Shown: positions 42,444-51,897, counted from the first letter of the stretch. The stretch: 64,000 nt of DNA from Flammeovirga yaeyamensis (GCF_018736045.1 NZ_CP076132.1:4866501-4930500), one strand, 5' to 3'. Notes: generated by a model not told the origin, from the letters alone. Program-made: numbers and translations.

Positions 42444-42881
42444 TTAATGAAGATAGATATTAAATTTTACTGTTTGATTTTCCTCAATAGTAAACATTTT
42501 CGTTACCTGAAACTCGTTTCTAAATAATGAGTTTTCTGATAAATGAACTTTACTATCATCAACTGCTCTGTGCGGATGAAGGGCTACATTTAACTCATAA
42601 GCTCCTGGCTCTAAGTCAACAATATGATTAGTATTAATAGAAATTTTTTCTCCTGTATTTAATTTTGTCAACGTTATTTCTTTGTAAGAGTTATGCATGT
42701 TTGAACTCTTGGAAATTGCTAATTTAATATGGACACTATTTGTGGAATCAGAAAATATTTTTTTCTCTTTAATAGAATAATTATCATAACCGTGCTTTTC
42801 AACAGGAACAAATTCGTCTTCCTTATGAACATCACAACTAACAAATAGCAGGGAGAAAAATATGATGAAGAGATATTTCAT
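42444..42881 (-). CDS. Small lipoprotein, unknown function
   Basis: 145 residues; signal MKYLFIIFFSLLFVSC with a clear lipobox (LFVSC, Cys at 16), followed by DVHKEDEFVP. The mature part has alternating beta-type segments (HIKLAISKSSNM, GAYELNVALHPH, TVKFNIYLH) and may be a single beta-sandwich. No known family recognised. It is alone on the minus strand between the M28 gene and der. Confidence 0.6.
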   Translation of the reverse strand: MKYLFIIFFSLLFVSCDVHKEDEFVPVEKHGYDNYSIKEKKIFSDSTNSVHIKLAISKSSNMHNSYKEITLTKLNTGEKISINTNHIVDLEPGAYELNVALHPHRAVDDSKVHLSENSLFRNEFQVTKMFTIEENQTVKFNIYLH

Positions 42882-42941
42882 GAAATGATGATTGATATAT
42901 ATAATATAAACGAGAACAGCACTTTACAGTTGATTTAAAAT

Positions 42942-42981
42942 AAAAAAGCAGACTGTATTTATGTTAATAATTACAGTCTGC
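42942..42981 (-). terminator. Terminator of the lytic transglycosylase-der operon
   Basis: GCAGACTGTA (42948-42957) and TACAGTCTGC (42972-42981) form a perfect 10-pair stem; on the minus strand a T-run follows. Confidence 0.85.
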
Positions 42982-43006
42982 GATCTATAAAGTAATACTA
43001 CTCTGA

Positions 43007-44320
43007 TTATTTCTCTTTGAATACAATACCCATCGGTACACCTTCAAAACCAAAATGCTCTCTGATTTTGTTTTCGATAAACGATTTGTAAGGGCCTTTC
43101 ACATGTCTTGGGTAATTCGAGAAGAACGCGAATACCGGTGTGTGAATTGGCAACTGAGTAATGTATTTAATTTTAATGTGGTGACCACGGTGTGCTGGAG
43201 GTGGACGTCTTTCGATTTCTCTACCGATAATCTCGTTCAAAGCAGAAGTCATTACTTTCATCTTACGATTTTCGTAGACCTCAATGGCTTTATCGATTAC
43301 TTTAGAGATACGTTGTTTCTCCAATACCGAAGTAGTGATAATCGGAATATAAGCAGCACCACCTAAACGCTCTTGAATTTTCTTCTCGAACTCTCTAGCA
43401 GTGTTGGTATCCTTTTCGATAAGGTCCCACTTATTCACCATAATCACAATACCTTTTTTGTTTTTGATGGCCAAGTTGATGATACTCAAATCTTGAGATT
43501 CAATACCTCTTGTTGCATCTAAAACAGCGATACAGACATCCGATCTTTCGATGGCTTTAATGGTTCTCATTACTGAGTAGAACTCAACGTTCTCCATTGC
43601 TTTTGCCTTTCTTCTAAGACCTGCTGTATCTGTTAGGATAAACTCTTTACCGAATGCGTTGTATTTCGCATCTACGGCATCACGAGTTGTACCTGCAATA
43701 TCTGTTACGATACTTCTTTCTTTATTCAAAAGAAGGTTCGTTAATGACGATTTACCTACGTTTGGTCTACCGATAACAGCGATTCTTGGAATTGCTTCTT
43801 CTTCTTCGTCCTCATCTTCAGGGAAGTTAGAAACTACTTCATCCAATAGATCACCAGTACCAAAACCAGATGCTGAAGCAATTGCCATTGGCTCGCCCAT
43901 ACCAAGTTCGTAGAACTCGTAAGCGTGCATTGCTTTTTCTCCTGTATCTGCTTTGTTGGCTACTAGGTAGATTGGTTTTTTACTTCTTCTAAGTAATTTA
44001 CCAAACTCTCTATCCAAATCTGTTAAACCTGTTTCAACATCAACAACGAATAACAGAACCGTAGATTCCTCGATAGCAATTTCTACTTGTTCACGAATTG
44101 CTTCTTCAAATGTATCTTCAGAACCTACAACATATCCACCTGTATCTACTACAGTGAATGATTTTCCCGTCCATTCGGCCTGTCCATAGTGTCGGTCACG
44201 TGTTACACCACTTTCATTATCCATGATCGCGTCACGACGTTCTACCAAACGATTAAATAAAGTAGATTTACCAACGTTTGGTCTACCTACAATTGCGACT
44301 AAATTTGCACTCTTCTTCAT
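43007..44320 (-). CDS. der: GTPase Der (EngA), ribosome biogenesis
   Basis: 437 residues, the normal length. Two tandem G domains are visible: first P-loop GRPNVGKSTLFNRL with G3 DTGGY and NKAD, second GRPNVGKSSLTNLL with DTAGLRRKAK and NKWD. The C-terminal KH-like domain has RPPPAHRGHHIKIKYITQ. Der is an essential GTPase of 50S assembly. It starts 20 bases after the lytic transglycosylase gene, forming a two-gene operon with a strong terminator. Confidence 0.97.
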   Translation of the reverse strand: MKKSANLVAIVGRPNVGKSTLFNRLVERRDAIMDNESGVTRDRHYGQAEWTGKSFTVVDTGGYVVGSEDTFEEAIREQVEIAIEESTVLLFVVDVETGLTDLDREFGKLLRRSKKPIYLVANKADTGEKAMHAYEFYELGMGEPMAIASASGFGTGDLLDEVVSNFPEDEDEEEEAIPRIAVIGRPNVGKSSLTNLLLNKERSIVTDIAGTTRDAVDAKYNAFGKEFILTDTAGLRRKAKAMENVEFYSVMRTIKAIERSDVCIAVLDATRGIESQDLSIINLAIKNKKGIVIMVNKWDLIEKDTNTAREFEKKIQERLGGAAYIPIITTSVLEKQRISKVIDKAIEVYENRKMKVMTSALNEIIGREIERRPPPAHRGHHIKIKYITQLPIHTPVFAFFSNYPRHVKGPYKSFIENKIREHFGFEGVPMGIVFKEK

Positions 44321-44340
44321 TGAGAATTTTCCTTTCTTCC

Positions 44341-45255
44341 TTACTCCGACTGTGGTAAGGTAATTACATACGACTTTCCTTTTCTAACGGTTAATTTATT
44401 TTGTCTTAACCAAGGATTGTGTCTCTTTAATATTTTATAGTTAACGCCTTCTTGTTTGGCAAATTCTGCCAAATTCGAAATCGTTTTCTTCACTGTTACG
44501 GTTCTTGTCTTTTCCTCATTGTATAATTGATGTGTTGACAACTCAAAATTATACTTCTTTGGATCAGACATGATCTCCTTTAGCGCTAAGATACGGAATA
44601 CATATCTTGATGTCTCTTGATTCAATAAAAGATCGTAGTAATTATCTACTTTTTGATCTTTCATCCCTTTTAAGATACCTGTTACCCCTCTGTTATAAGC
44701 TGCTGCAGCTAAGGTCCAAGTACCTAATCGGTCTTTTGCCTTTTTTAAATATTGACAAGCTGCATGCGTTGCTTTTTCTACATGATATCTTTCGTCTACC
44801 TCTTTAGTTACCGTTAAACCATATTCTCTTGCAGTACTTGGCATAAATTGCCAAAATCCAGCTGCTCCTGAACCCGATCTAGCGGTTAACATCAAATCCG
44901 ATTCGATAATACATAAATATTTAAAGTCTGAAGGCACTCCCTCTTCTTTTAAAATTTTATCGATCATCGGTAGCCATCTTTGTGCTCTTTTTAAAACTAA
45001 GATGGTATGTGAATGCCAATATGAGTTCACATACATTTCTCTATCAAAACGCTCAATTATGTCTTCTTCATCCAATGGCACTTTCTCTCCTGCGAATTCA
45101 AAATCCTTAGGAAGATCTAGTTCATAACTGAATTGCTCTCCTTCAGAAACAATTACTTTTTCAATAATTCTTTCGTTAGGGGAAACAACATGAAAAACAT
45201 ACGTAAGCAGACCTGCGGTAACAAGTCCCAAAACAAACCACAAAAACGATTTCAT
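44341..45255 (-). CDS. Membrane-anchored lytic transglycosylase (SLT fold)
   Basis: 304 residues. One N-terminal membrane segment (FLWFVLGLVTAGLLTYVF), then an SLT domain with the catalytic Glu in CIIESDLMLTARSGSGAAG and the family's FWQFMPSTAREYGL and AAAYNRG motifs. The last 60 residues look like a LysM-type peptidoglycan-binding domain (ISNLAEFAKQEGVNYKIL, NPWL). MltD-like. It cleaves peptidoglycan glycan strands to 1,6-anhydro ends. First gene of the operon with der. Confidence 0.9.
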   Translation of the reverse strand: MKSFLWFVLGLVTAGLLTYVFHVVSPNERIIEKVIVSEGEQFSYELDLPKDFEFAGEKVPLDEEDIIERFDREMYVNSYWHSHTILVLKRAQRWLPMIDKILKEEGVPSDFKYLCIIESDLMLTARSGSGAAGFWQFMPSTAREYGLTVTKEVDERYHVEKATHAACQYLKKAKDRLGTWTLAAAAYNRGVTGILKGMKDQKVDNYYDLLLNQETSRYVFRILALKEIMSDPKKYNFELSTHQLYNEEKTRTVTVKKTISNLAEFAKQEGVNYKILKRHNPWLRQNKLTVRKGKSYVITLPQSE

Positions 45256-45383
45256 GAATGGTATTTATAACAAATTAGTACAAAGGTCGGGTTATTTATT
45301 ATTAAGATCTGAATATAAATGCATTAGTTAACAAATAAGCATCAAAGAATACCTTAATTTCTAGATCTACTTATAATTTATAA

Positions 45384-45415
45384 TGAAAAACACCTCAATC
45401 GATCAATTGAGGTGT
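45384..45415 (-). terminator. Terminator of the LOG-family gene
   Basis: ACACCTCAAT (45390-45399) and ATTGAGGTGT (45406-45415) form a perfect 10-pair stem; the minus-strand transcript then has a T-run. Confidence 0.8.
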
Positions 45416-45441
45416 CAAATATAGTTTGTATTTTTTTCTTT

Positions 45442-46176
45442 TTAGAAATTTGGTGATAATAAATACTTCCCATAGAAGTCTTCGATAATTTTTACGGCTT
45501 CTTTTGGTGTATCTACTAAGTGAATTAGATCCAAATCACCTTCACTAATGTTGTTTTCTTTTTCCAATAAAGTACTCTTAATCCAGTCCATTAACCCCTG
45601 CCAATAATCAATGCCTACCAACACAATTGGGAAGCGACCAATTTTCTTGGTTTGAATTAATGTGTAGGCCTCAAATAATTCGTCTAAGGTGCCTAAACCT
45701 CCGGGCATCACCACAAAACCTTGAGAATATTTTACGAACATTACTTTTCTTACAAAGAAGTAATCAAAGTTCAGCATTTTGTCTCTATCAATATAGGGGT
45801 TACCGTCCTGTTCAAAAGGAAGTACAATATTTAAACCTACAGATTTACCACCCGCATCATGGGCCCCTTTGTTACCTGCTTCCATAATACCAGGACCACC
45901 TCCGGTAATAACACCATAGCCGTGTTCTACTAACAATCGAGCTACCTCTTCTGTCATTTTGTAGTATTTGTGATCCGGTGATGTTCTAGCAGATCCAAAA
46001 ATAGATACACAAGGTCCTATTTTCGCTAGTTTGTCAAAACCATCCACAAACTCAGCCATCACTTTAAAAATCACCCATGAGTTAGCACTTTTTATTTCTG
46101 CCCAGTCTTTTTTCTCAAAGGCTTCCTTTATACGTTCTACTTCTTCTTCGTTGATTTTATTTTTCTTCTCTGCCAT
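45442..46176 (-). CDS. LOG-family Rossmann-fold protein (TIGR00730 type)
   Basis: 244 residues. The signature motifs are GGGPGIMEAGNKGAHDAGG and PGGLGTLDELFEAYTLIQ, defining the LOG/TIGR00730 family, whose characterised members are cytokinin riboside 5'-monophosphate phosphoribohydrolases (nucleotide N-glycosidases). It carries an N-terminal extension of about 55 residues before CVSIFGSART. Co-transcribed with the gene upstream (8-base gap). The physiological substrate in this organism is unknown. Confidence 0.9.
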   Translation of the reverse strand: MAEKKNKINEEEVERIKEAFEKKDWAEIKSANSWVIFKVMAEFVDGFDKLAKIGPCVSIFGSARTSPDHKYYKMTEEVARLLVEHGYGVITGGGPGIMEAGNKGAHDAGGKSVGLNIVLPFEQDGNPYIDRDKMLNFDYFFVRKVMFVKYSQGFVVMPGGLGTLDELFEAYTLIQTKKIGRFPIVLVGIDYWQGLMDWIKSTLLEKENNISEGDLDLIHLVDTPKEAVKIIEDFYGKYLLSPNF

Positions 46177-46184
46177 ATATGTGT

Positions 46185-47981
46185 TTATTTAAATTGAATC
46201 ATATTGTTTTTATCGGTTTCAAGAGGTGCTGCTCTTTTAAATGCTTCTTTTTGATGTAATTCTTCTTCATCTAAATAAGCTTCATGATCCACCTCATCCA
46301 AAGCATTTAATGCCTTGATATACTTTTCCTTGTCTATTGCATTCATTAGAGGTTCTTGATAAGTGAACTTAAAGTAAGAACTTCCTGTATATTTTCCTCT
46401 AGGTGTAATTACACCTTCAAATGCCTTGACGCTCTCGAAAAGTGTCTTGCTTCCTTCAAAAGTTTTAAGATCTTCCTTTTTGATCCACAACGGAAGATCC
46501 TCATAAATTAAAGAACCATTACCCCAAATGTAAAATGCGGATTTTGGAATATTCTTATTATCATAATCTATGGTTCGACCGTCTACTTTAGCATCAATTA
46601 ATCGTTTTAAAGAAAGTGGATGATTAGAAAAAGCTACGGCATTGCCAAGTACAGTATAATAAGGGAACTCAATTCTATTAAATGCCTCACCGAAAATTGT
46701 TGGTAAAAGTTCCTCTACCCCAATATAGCCGATTGCGAAACCTCTATATTTTAACTCTGAAAAACGTTCTAAGGTTTGCACTTCGACAAGAGCATTTAAC
46801 TGTCTTAATTGTTCTGATGCTAATGCAGGATTATCTGTTTTTATCAACATCACTTCTGAGTTTTTCCCTTTAAGTTCTCCAGAAATTAATTTCACCCAAG
46901 CCGCTTCGTTTCCTATCCAGCTGTCAAAAACATCTTCTATCTTAATTTTTAAACGGTTTTCTAAATTTTTCCAAGGCTGAATACCTGCTGCTTCTAATAA
47001 AGACCTCCTTTTTTGTATCTGATTTGATAATCCCCAATGGGCCGCAATACTTACATTTTCGGGTAGGGTAGTCAATAAATCCTTACTTGTTATAACTCGA
47101 GACCAAGACCACCAAATCGGTTCTAATTTTGTAGAATGATTGATTGGTTTCACCACACTAATCAATTCATCATTTTCCAACTTCCATAACCAATGTTGCT
47201 CACCTAATACCCTGCCGAGCCCCATTAAAGCCACTTGAGGTTCTTTAAAATATTCTTCAAATAAAGAGTAGACAGATATGGGGTTCATCCATAATTCAAA
47301 CAGCGAATCTTCCGAAAAAGTTTTTGATGACAATATTCTAGTATCCACACCAGAAGCAATAGATGCATATGATTTTTTAATGATCTCTTTATGAGAAGAA
47401 AATACCAATAAGTTATTGTAGGTAAAATAGTACCCTACATTATTCTTTCCTTTTCTAAGTACAGTAATATTCTCCTCATGATCTCCTAGTTGTGCTAAAG
47501 TGAATTTTCTACTGATAATAAAACGAAGATGATCTGTCAATTTTGACTTCCATCCCAAATCTATGGCTCCAAGGTAGGCTGTTCCTTCTTTTTCTGTTTG
47601 ATATACAGCACCTACTCCCTTATAATCTGATAATAAGAATTGAACAAAAGAGTTGGTTCCCCATTCATTCTCCCAAAGTTGCTTTTTACCCTTCGAAAGA
47701 GAATTTGATATCGCATCATTCCATGTGGATTCTCTAAGATTCTTCCAAGATTCCATCAAATGCTCTGAACCTACTACTATTCCTGCACCTGAAGGTATTG
47801 CAGACCAAAGCGAAGAGGTTTGTAAAGAATTTGACCAAATAAAAAATCCACCAAAAAGAAATATCAGTATAAATAATAATATGTATTTCTTTTTAGATTT
47901 TTTCTGAGGTACATTTTCTACCAAAGAGGCAGATTCATTTTTATTGGTTGGTGTATCCAGATTTTCTTTAGTTTCTGACAT
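46185..47981 (-). CDS. Large single-span membrane-anchored protein, unknown function
   Basis: 598 residues. A short cytosolic Ser/Lys-rich head is followed by one membrane segment (YILLFILIFLFGGFFIWSN, about 33-51); the rest is a periplasmic mixed alpha/beta chain with WSAIPSGAGIVVGSEHLMES just after the anchor, and VALMGLGRVLGEQHWLWKLE, LPENVSIAAHWGLS further on. It resembles the DUF3352-like periplasmic proteins of Bacteroidota in layout, but I cannot confirm the family. First gene of a two-gene operon with the LOG-family gene. Confidence 0.6.
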   Translation of the reverse strand: MSETKENLDTPTNKNESASLVENVPQKKSKKKYILLFILIFLFGGFFIWSNSLQTSSLWSAIPSGAGIVVGSEHLMESWKNLRESTWNDAISNSLSKGKKQLWENEWGTNSFVQFLLSDYKGVGAVYQTEKEGTAYLGAIDLGWKSKLTDHLRFIISRKFTLAQLGDHEENITVLRKGKNNVGYYFTYNNLLVFSSHKEIIKKSYASIASGVDTRILSSKTFSEDSLFELWMNPISVYSLFEEYFKEPQVALMGLGRVLGEQHWLWKLENDELISVVKPINHSTKLEPIWWSWSRVITSKDLLTTLPENVSIAAHWGLSNQIQKRRSLLEAAGIQPWKNLENRLKIKIEDVFDSWIGNEAAWVKLISGELKGKNSEVMLIKTDNPALASEQLRQLNALVEVQTLERFSELKYRGFAIGYIGVEELLPTIFGEAFNRIEFPYYTVLGNAVAFSNHPLSLKRLIDAKVDGRTIDYDNKNIPKSAFYIWGNGSLIYEDLPLWIKKEDLKTFEGSKTLFESVKAFEGVITPRGKYTGSSYFKFTYQEPLMNAIDKEKYIKALNALDEVDHEAYLDEEELHQKEAFKRAAPLETDKNNMIQFK

Positions 47982-48052
47982 ATAGTTGATGCGTTACCCA
48001 TAAATAACCACTTATTTTCCAGGTTGTTACAGCACGTTAGATTGGTTTAACT

Positions 48053-48940
48053 CTATTTTGGTTTATCTAATTTATCCACAGTATCTACCACTAAATTGAT
48101 TACAATTTCAGGGTCTGTGAAAGGAAAGATATGTCCTTTTTTCTCTAATATAACAGTTGACAAAGGAGCTGTCCAATGTTTTTTGACAAATTCCATATTT
48201 CCGAATGGAACAATACTATCTTTTTTGCCATGAACCATAATAGTTGGCGTAGAAATTTTGCTCCAATCATCTTCTACTTCTTTTAAAGCATCTGCATGAT
48301 GTGCCTTTTCATCAGTAGCTACCTTTAATGAAGAGGATAATAGACCATAAATCACCTTACTTTGGGCCCAACGGGAATACCATTTCATCGGTTCTAATTC
48401 AGCACTCATGGCAGGTGCCAACATAATAAGCTGAATAATTTTTTCTTTGGATGATAGACAAGCATGAGCTGCAATAGGACCTCCATAGGAATGACCAATC
48501 AATATAAATTCTTGTTCCTCCTCGGTGGTATTCTGCCAGTCTTCCATTACTTGATGAATACTTTGAGCATGTAAGGCTATCGAAGAATATTCTGTTCCAG
48601 AAGCACTTCCATACCCTAAACGATCAACAGAAAGTACATTTCCTTTAGATCTAATTTTTTCTTCTTTCAAAAACTTACCAAAATCAGAAGCACTACCTGG
48701 AGCCCCATGTATAAAAACAAAAGTCCGGTTCGATGGTTTGGATGATGGAACTGAGAGATAATTAACAGTAAGACTATCCATTTTTGCATGTCTCACTTTC
48801 ATATCTACACCATCTTTAGCATATTCTTTTTCTAATTTCTTCCACTTTTTGTCCATCGAAGTACTACATGAGCTGAGCAATAAAAAACTTTGGAGTAGCA
48901 ATAAAAAAGCTGAATACTCCATATTTTTGAGAGATGTCAT
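48053..48940 (-). CDS. Alpha/beta hydrolase, lipoprotein
   Basis: 295 residues; the signal ends LLLLQSFLLLSSC, giving a lipobox with Cys near residue 25, then STSMDKKWKK. The catalytic serine is in the nucleophile elbow GHSYGG, with HGAPGSASDF as the oxyanion loop, acid Asp in HGKKDSIVP and His in GHIFPF. A lid region sits between ACLSSKEK and SKISTP. An esterase, lipase or peptidase of the envelope; no substrate can be named. Divergent from the trans-sulfuration gene. Confidence 0.82.
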   Translation of the reverse strand: MTSLKNMEYSAFLLLLQSFLLLSSCSTSMDKKWKKLEKEYAKDGVDMKVRHAKMDSLTVNYLSVPSSKPSNRTFVFIHGAPGSASDFGKFLKEEKIRSKGNVLSVDRLGYGSASGTEYSSIALHAQSIHQVMEDWQNTTEEEQEFILIGHSYGGPIAAHACLSSKEKIIQLIMLAPAMSAELEPMKWYSRWAQSKVIYGLLSSSLKVATDEKAHHADALKEVEDDWSKISTPTIMVHGKKDSIVPFGNMEFVKKHWTAPLSTVILEKKGHIFPFTDPEIVINLVVDTVDKLDKPK

Positions 48941-49028
48941 TAAATTTAAAGTAAGTTTATAGACAGATACTATTTCAGACCCGTCATTAGGGTGATTGCA
49001 TATTCAAGATAATTAATTTGACACCAAT

Positions 49029-50204
49029 ATGGAAAAAAATAAAAAATACGGTTTCTCGACCATCGCTATTCATGCAGGTCAAGAACCCGACCCAACTACA
49101 GGAGCAGTAATCCCTCCAATTTATGCAACATCAACGTATGCACAAACAGCACCAGGAGAGCATAAAGGTTTCGAATATACACGTTCACACAATCCTACAA
49201 GATATGCCTACGAAGATGCCGTTGCTGCATTAGAAAATGGTAAAAAAGGATATGCTTTTGCGAGTGGATTAGCTGCCGCTGCAACAATCTTGGATATGTT
49301 GGATAGCGGAAGTCATGTCATCGCCATGAACGATTTATATGGTGGTACCTTCAGATTATTTGATAAAGTTCGCGAAAGATCTGCCAACTTAGAATTCTCA
49401 TTTATCGATCTAAACGATGAAGAAGCACTAAGAAAAGAGATCAAATCAAATACTAAAATGATATGGGCAGAAACACCAACCAACCCTATGTTGCGTTTGG
49501 TTGATCTAGAAAAAGTCGCTGCTATCGCCAAAGAACATCAAATAATTACGGTATGTGACAATACTTTTGCTACACCTTATTTGCAAAGACCATTGGAATT
49601 AGGGTTTGATTTGGTCACTCATTCAGCCACTAAATACATCAACGGTCATTCCGATGTTGTTGGAGGAGTTGTGATTGTTGGCGATAACAAAGAGTTAGAA
49701 GATCAACTTACATTCCTACAAAATGCAGTAGGTGCGGTGCAAGGACCATTCGACTCTTTCTTGGTAAACAGAGGTTTAAAAACTTTGGGTATTCGTATGG
49801 ATAGACACTGCGAAAGTGCCATGAAATTAGCGGAGTGGCTGGAACACCATCCATTTGTAGAAAAAGTATATTACCCTTATCTACCTTCTCATCCCGATTT
49901 TGCACTTGCTAAAAAGCAAATGAAAAAAGGTGGAGGTATGATATCTGTAACGCTAAAAGCAGATTTGGAACAAACAAAGGTGTTCTTATCTAATTGTAGA
50001 ATATTTACTTTAGCTGAAAGTCTAGGTGGTGTCGAAAGTTTAATTGAACACCCGGCAATTATGACGCACGCTTCTATCCCTGCCGAAACTAGAAAAATGC
50101 TAGGAATAGACGATGGCTTTATCAGAATATCTGTTGGAATTGAAGATTATGAAGATCTACAAGACGACATCAATAATGCTTTTAAAGCAGCAGGATTAGA
50201 ATAA
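49029..50204 (+). CDS. Trans-sulfuration PLP enzyme (cystathionine gamma-synthase/lyase)
   Basis: 391 residues of the Cys/Met metabolism PLP family. The start FSTIAIHAGQEPDPTTGAVIPPIYATSTY and the PLP lysine in SATKYINGHSD are diagnostic; substrate-side residues YTRSHNPTR and SLGGVESLIEHPA are present. Family members catalyse cystathionine formation (gamma-synthase) or cleavage (gamma- or beta-lyase) and cannot be told apart safely by eye. No methionine-pathway genes are next to it. A CYTH-domain gene follows after 2 bases. Confidence 0.92.
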   Translation: MEKNKKYGFSTIAIHAGQEPDPTTGAVIPPIYATSTYAQTAPGEHKGFEYTRSHNPTRYAYEDAVAALENGKKGYAFASGLAAAATILDMLDSGSHVIAMNDLYGGTFRLFDKVRERSANLEFSFIDLNDEEALRKEIKSNTKMIWAETPTNPMLRLVDLEKVAAIAKEHQIITVCDNTFATPYLQRPLELGFDLVTHSATKYINGHSDVVGGVVIVGDNKELEDQLTFLQNAVGAVQGPFDSFLVNRGLKTLGIRMDRHCESAMKLAEWLEHHPFVEKVYYPYLPSHPDFALAKKQMKKGGGMISVTLKADLEQTKVFLSNCRIFTLAESLGGVESLIEHPAIMTHASIPAETRKMLGIDDGFIRISVGIEDYEDLQDDINNAFKAAGLE

Positions 50205-50206
50205 TT

Positions 50207-50677
50207 ATGGCTTTAGAAATAGAAAGAAAATTTTTACTCACCTCTTTTGATACTTCCTTAGCACAAAGATCTTCTCGAATAGTGCAAGGATATATTTGCA
50301 GTGATGAAGGAAAAACTGTAAGAATCCGAATCAAAAAAGAAAAAGGGTTCATCACTATTAAAGGAAAATCCGATAAGGAAGGTCTAGCCCGTTACGAGTG
50401 GGAAAAAGAAATTCCTTTAGAAGACGCTGAGGATTTAATGAAACTCTGTTCAGGAGGAGTAATTGATAAAGTTAGACATGAAGTTGAAGTAGGTAAACAT
50501 ACTTTTGAAGTAGATGTATTTGCAGGAAATAACCAAGGGCTTATCGTAGCAGAAGTCGAACTATCTGATAAAAACGAAACGTTCGCTACTCCCGATTGGT
50601 TAGGTGAAGAAGTTACCGGAGATCCTAAGTACTACAACTCTATGTTAATGAAACATCCCTATTCTGAATGGAAATAA
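50207..50677 (+). CDS. CYTH-domain protein (triphosphate tunnel metalloenzyme)
   Basis: 156 residues. It starts with the ExExK signature (LEIERKFLL), has strands of the tunnel fold rich in Lys/Arg (TVRIRIKKEKGFITIKGKSD) and acidic metal-binding residues further on (EVDVFAGNNQGLIVAEVEL). Relatives hydrolyse tripolyphosphate or nucleoside triphosphates or act as adenylate cyclases. It is co-transcribed with the trans-sulfuration gene. The substrate is unknown. Confidence 0.9.
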   Translation: MALEIERKFLLTSFDTSLAQRSSRIVQGYICSDEGKTVRIRIKKEKGFITIKGKSDKEGLARYEWEKEIPLEDAEDLMKLCSGGVIDKVRHEVEVGKHTFEVDVFAGNNQGLIVAEVELSDKNETFATPDWLGEEVTGDPKYYNSMLMKHPYSEWK

Positions 50678-50712
50678 AAAAAGCGTCACTTAAAAAAGTG
50701 ACGCTTTTATCT
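50676..50712. terminator. Bidirectional terminator after the CYTH gene
   Basis: AAAAGCGTCACTT (50679-50691) and AAGTGACGCTTTT (50696-50708) form a 13-pair perfect stem with a 4-base loop, starting at the CYTH stop and facing the small secreted gene. Confidence 0.88.
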
Positions 50713-50736
50713 TTTTATTTATCTCTGCTACTTAAT

Positions 50737-51096
50737 TTATTTCAATAAGAATTTACTTCTCGTAAATGCTAACGCCTTTTCGTCTTTATTGACTTCCTTC
50801 ATCCAAATTTCTGCTTGTTCATCTTCAGACAAGCAATTGTTCTTATGGATGAAATTTACATTCATCGACTGATCATATAATTCAAATACGGCAACAGCAC
50901 CACAGTACTGCACCAATACATATCTAGTTTTATAAGCATACTCCTCTGCAAAAGATAACTCAGGGTCAATTTTATTAATCAAACCTGTTTTCTCTAGATA
51001 GTTGGCTACCAACTTTTCGTTTTTAGTGTTTTCCTCTTGAGCAAAAAGAAATGATACAACAAATACAAAAACTACAGTTAACAATGACTTTTTCAT
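50737..51096 (-). CDS. Small secreted protein with repeated upstream motif
   Basis: 119 residues from the ATG at 51096; upstream in-frame starts would place 27 residues before a normal signal peptide (MKKSLLTVVFVFVVSFLFAQ). The mature part has a YEYAY-like aromatic stretch (EEYAYKTRYVLVQYCGAVAVF) and two cysteines (in QYCGA and NNCLS) that could form a disulfide. Family not recognised. Its upstream region carries four copies of the 13-mer GAAACATYGTTAC, two of them within 90 bases of the start. Confidence 0.6.
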   Translation of the reverse strand: MKKSLLTVVFVFVVSFLFAQEENTKNEKLVANYLEKTGLINKIDPELSFAEEYAYKTRYVLVQYCGAVAVFELYDQSMNVNFIHKNNCLSEDEQAEIWMKEVNKDEKALAFTRSKFLLK

Positions 51097-51122
51097 AATA
51101 TGAGATGGGTTAAAATTGATTA

Positions 51123-51135
51123 GAAACATCGTTAC
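51123..51135 (+). repeat. 13-mer copy 1 (GAAACATCGTTAC)
   Basis: The first of four same-strand copies, 27 bases before the start codon of the small secreted gene (on the opposite strand). Confidence 0.6.
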
Positions 51136-51170
51136 TTTATCGAATAACATTTTGATTAACGGAAACAAAA

Positions 51171-51183
51171 GAAACATTGTTAC
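51171..51183 (+). repeat. 13-mer copy 2 (GAAACATTGTTAC)
   Basis: 48 bases from copy 1, continuing CTAATT. A T replaces C at position 8. Confidence 0.6.
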
Positions 51184-51311
51184 CTAATTAAAATATTTTA
51201 ACTTATTACTGATAATTAGTGATTAATAAAAATATACATCAAAAATATAGGTAACCGATAAAGGAGATGTTACTTAACGTTTATTGTCGTTAAAAATTAA
51301 AATCCATAAAA

Positions 51312-51324
51312 GAAACATCGTTAC
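51312..51324 (+). repeat. 13-mer copy 3 (GAAACATCGTTAC)
   Basis: Identical to copy 1 over 13 bases, 141 bases beyond copy 2. Confidence 0.6.
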
Positions 51325-51390
51325 ATTTGTAATGAAAACAATCGCGAAATGTTTTTGATTACAGTTTAAATAAACATTCACTTTAAAATT

Positions 51391-51403
51391 AAAACATTGT
51401 TAC
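51391..51403 (+). repeat. 13-mer copy 4 (AAAACATTGTTAC)
   Basis: One base different from copy 2 (A for G at position 1) and sharing its following CC-TA context. Confidence 0.55.
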
Positions 51404-51866
51404 CTATAATAAGATATGTAATCTTCACCGAAAAAATAAATGAGAGAGTGAGTACATAAACTACTTTTCTGAAGTGGCAGCTTGAACTTAGAATGAAATC
51501 CTTTCAATTAAAAATAAGATGTGAAAACTACGCTTGTGGTATTGAAGGATTAATAATAGAAGTCATTTCCGCAAAAATCAACTCCTTTTTATGTTGCCTA
51601 CTTCAGAAAGTGGTAGTACAAACTTTTGATTATATCATAAATAGTAATTGATCACTATAATTTATTTACCTATTAAAATCGAAATTGATTATTCAATAGA
51701 TACATTTTCATATCAGATTTTTGCCTAAACTAACTCCTAATAATTCATGTAATAAGTTTACACTAAAAATAACTACAGTTTGTTTCTCTTTACCCTAATG
51801 AAGTAGTAGATGGACAGAAAGAAAATACTACACTATAATTAATGGAACAAGAAGTTGTTTAAGAAG

Positions 51867-51897
51867 AAAACCCCACCTCTTTTAGAAGTGGGGTTTT
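51867..51897. terminator. Terminator downstream of the ParA gene
   Basis: AAAACCCCAC (51867-51876) and GTGGGGTTTT (51888-51897) pair perfectly. It lies 63 bases past the ParA stop on the minus strand, with T-rich tails in both directions. Confidence 0.75.

Noticed and set aside
51493-51651. 52-codon open frame in the long intergenic region
   Set aside because: No signal peptide, no family features and no clear promoter or terminator of its own; the plus-strand side of the nearby terminator is better explained by the ParA gene.
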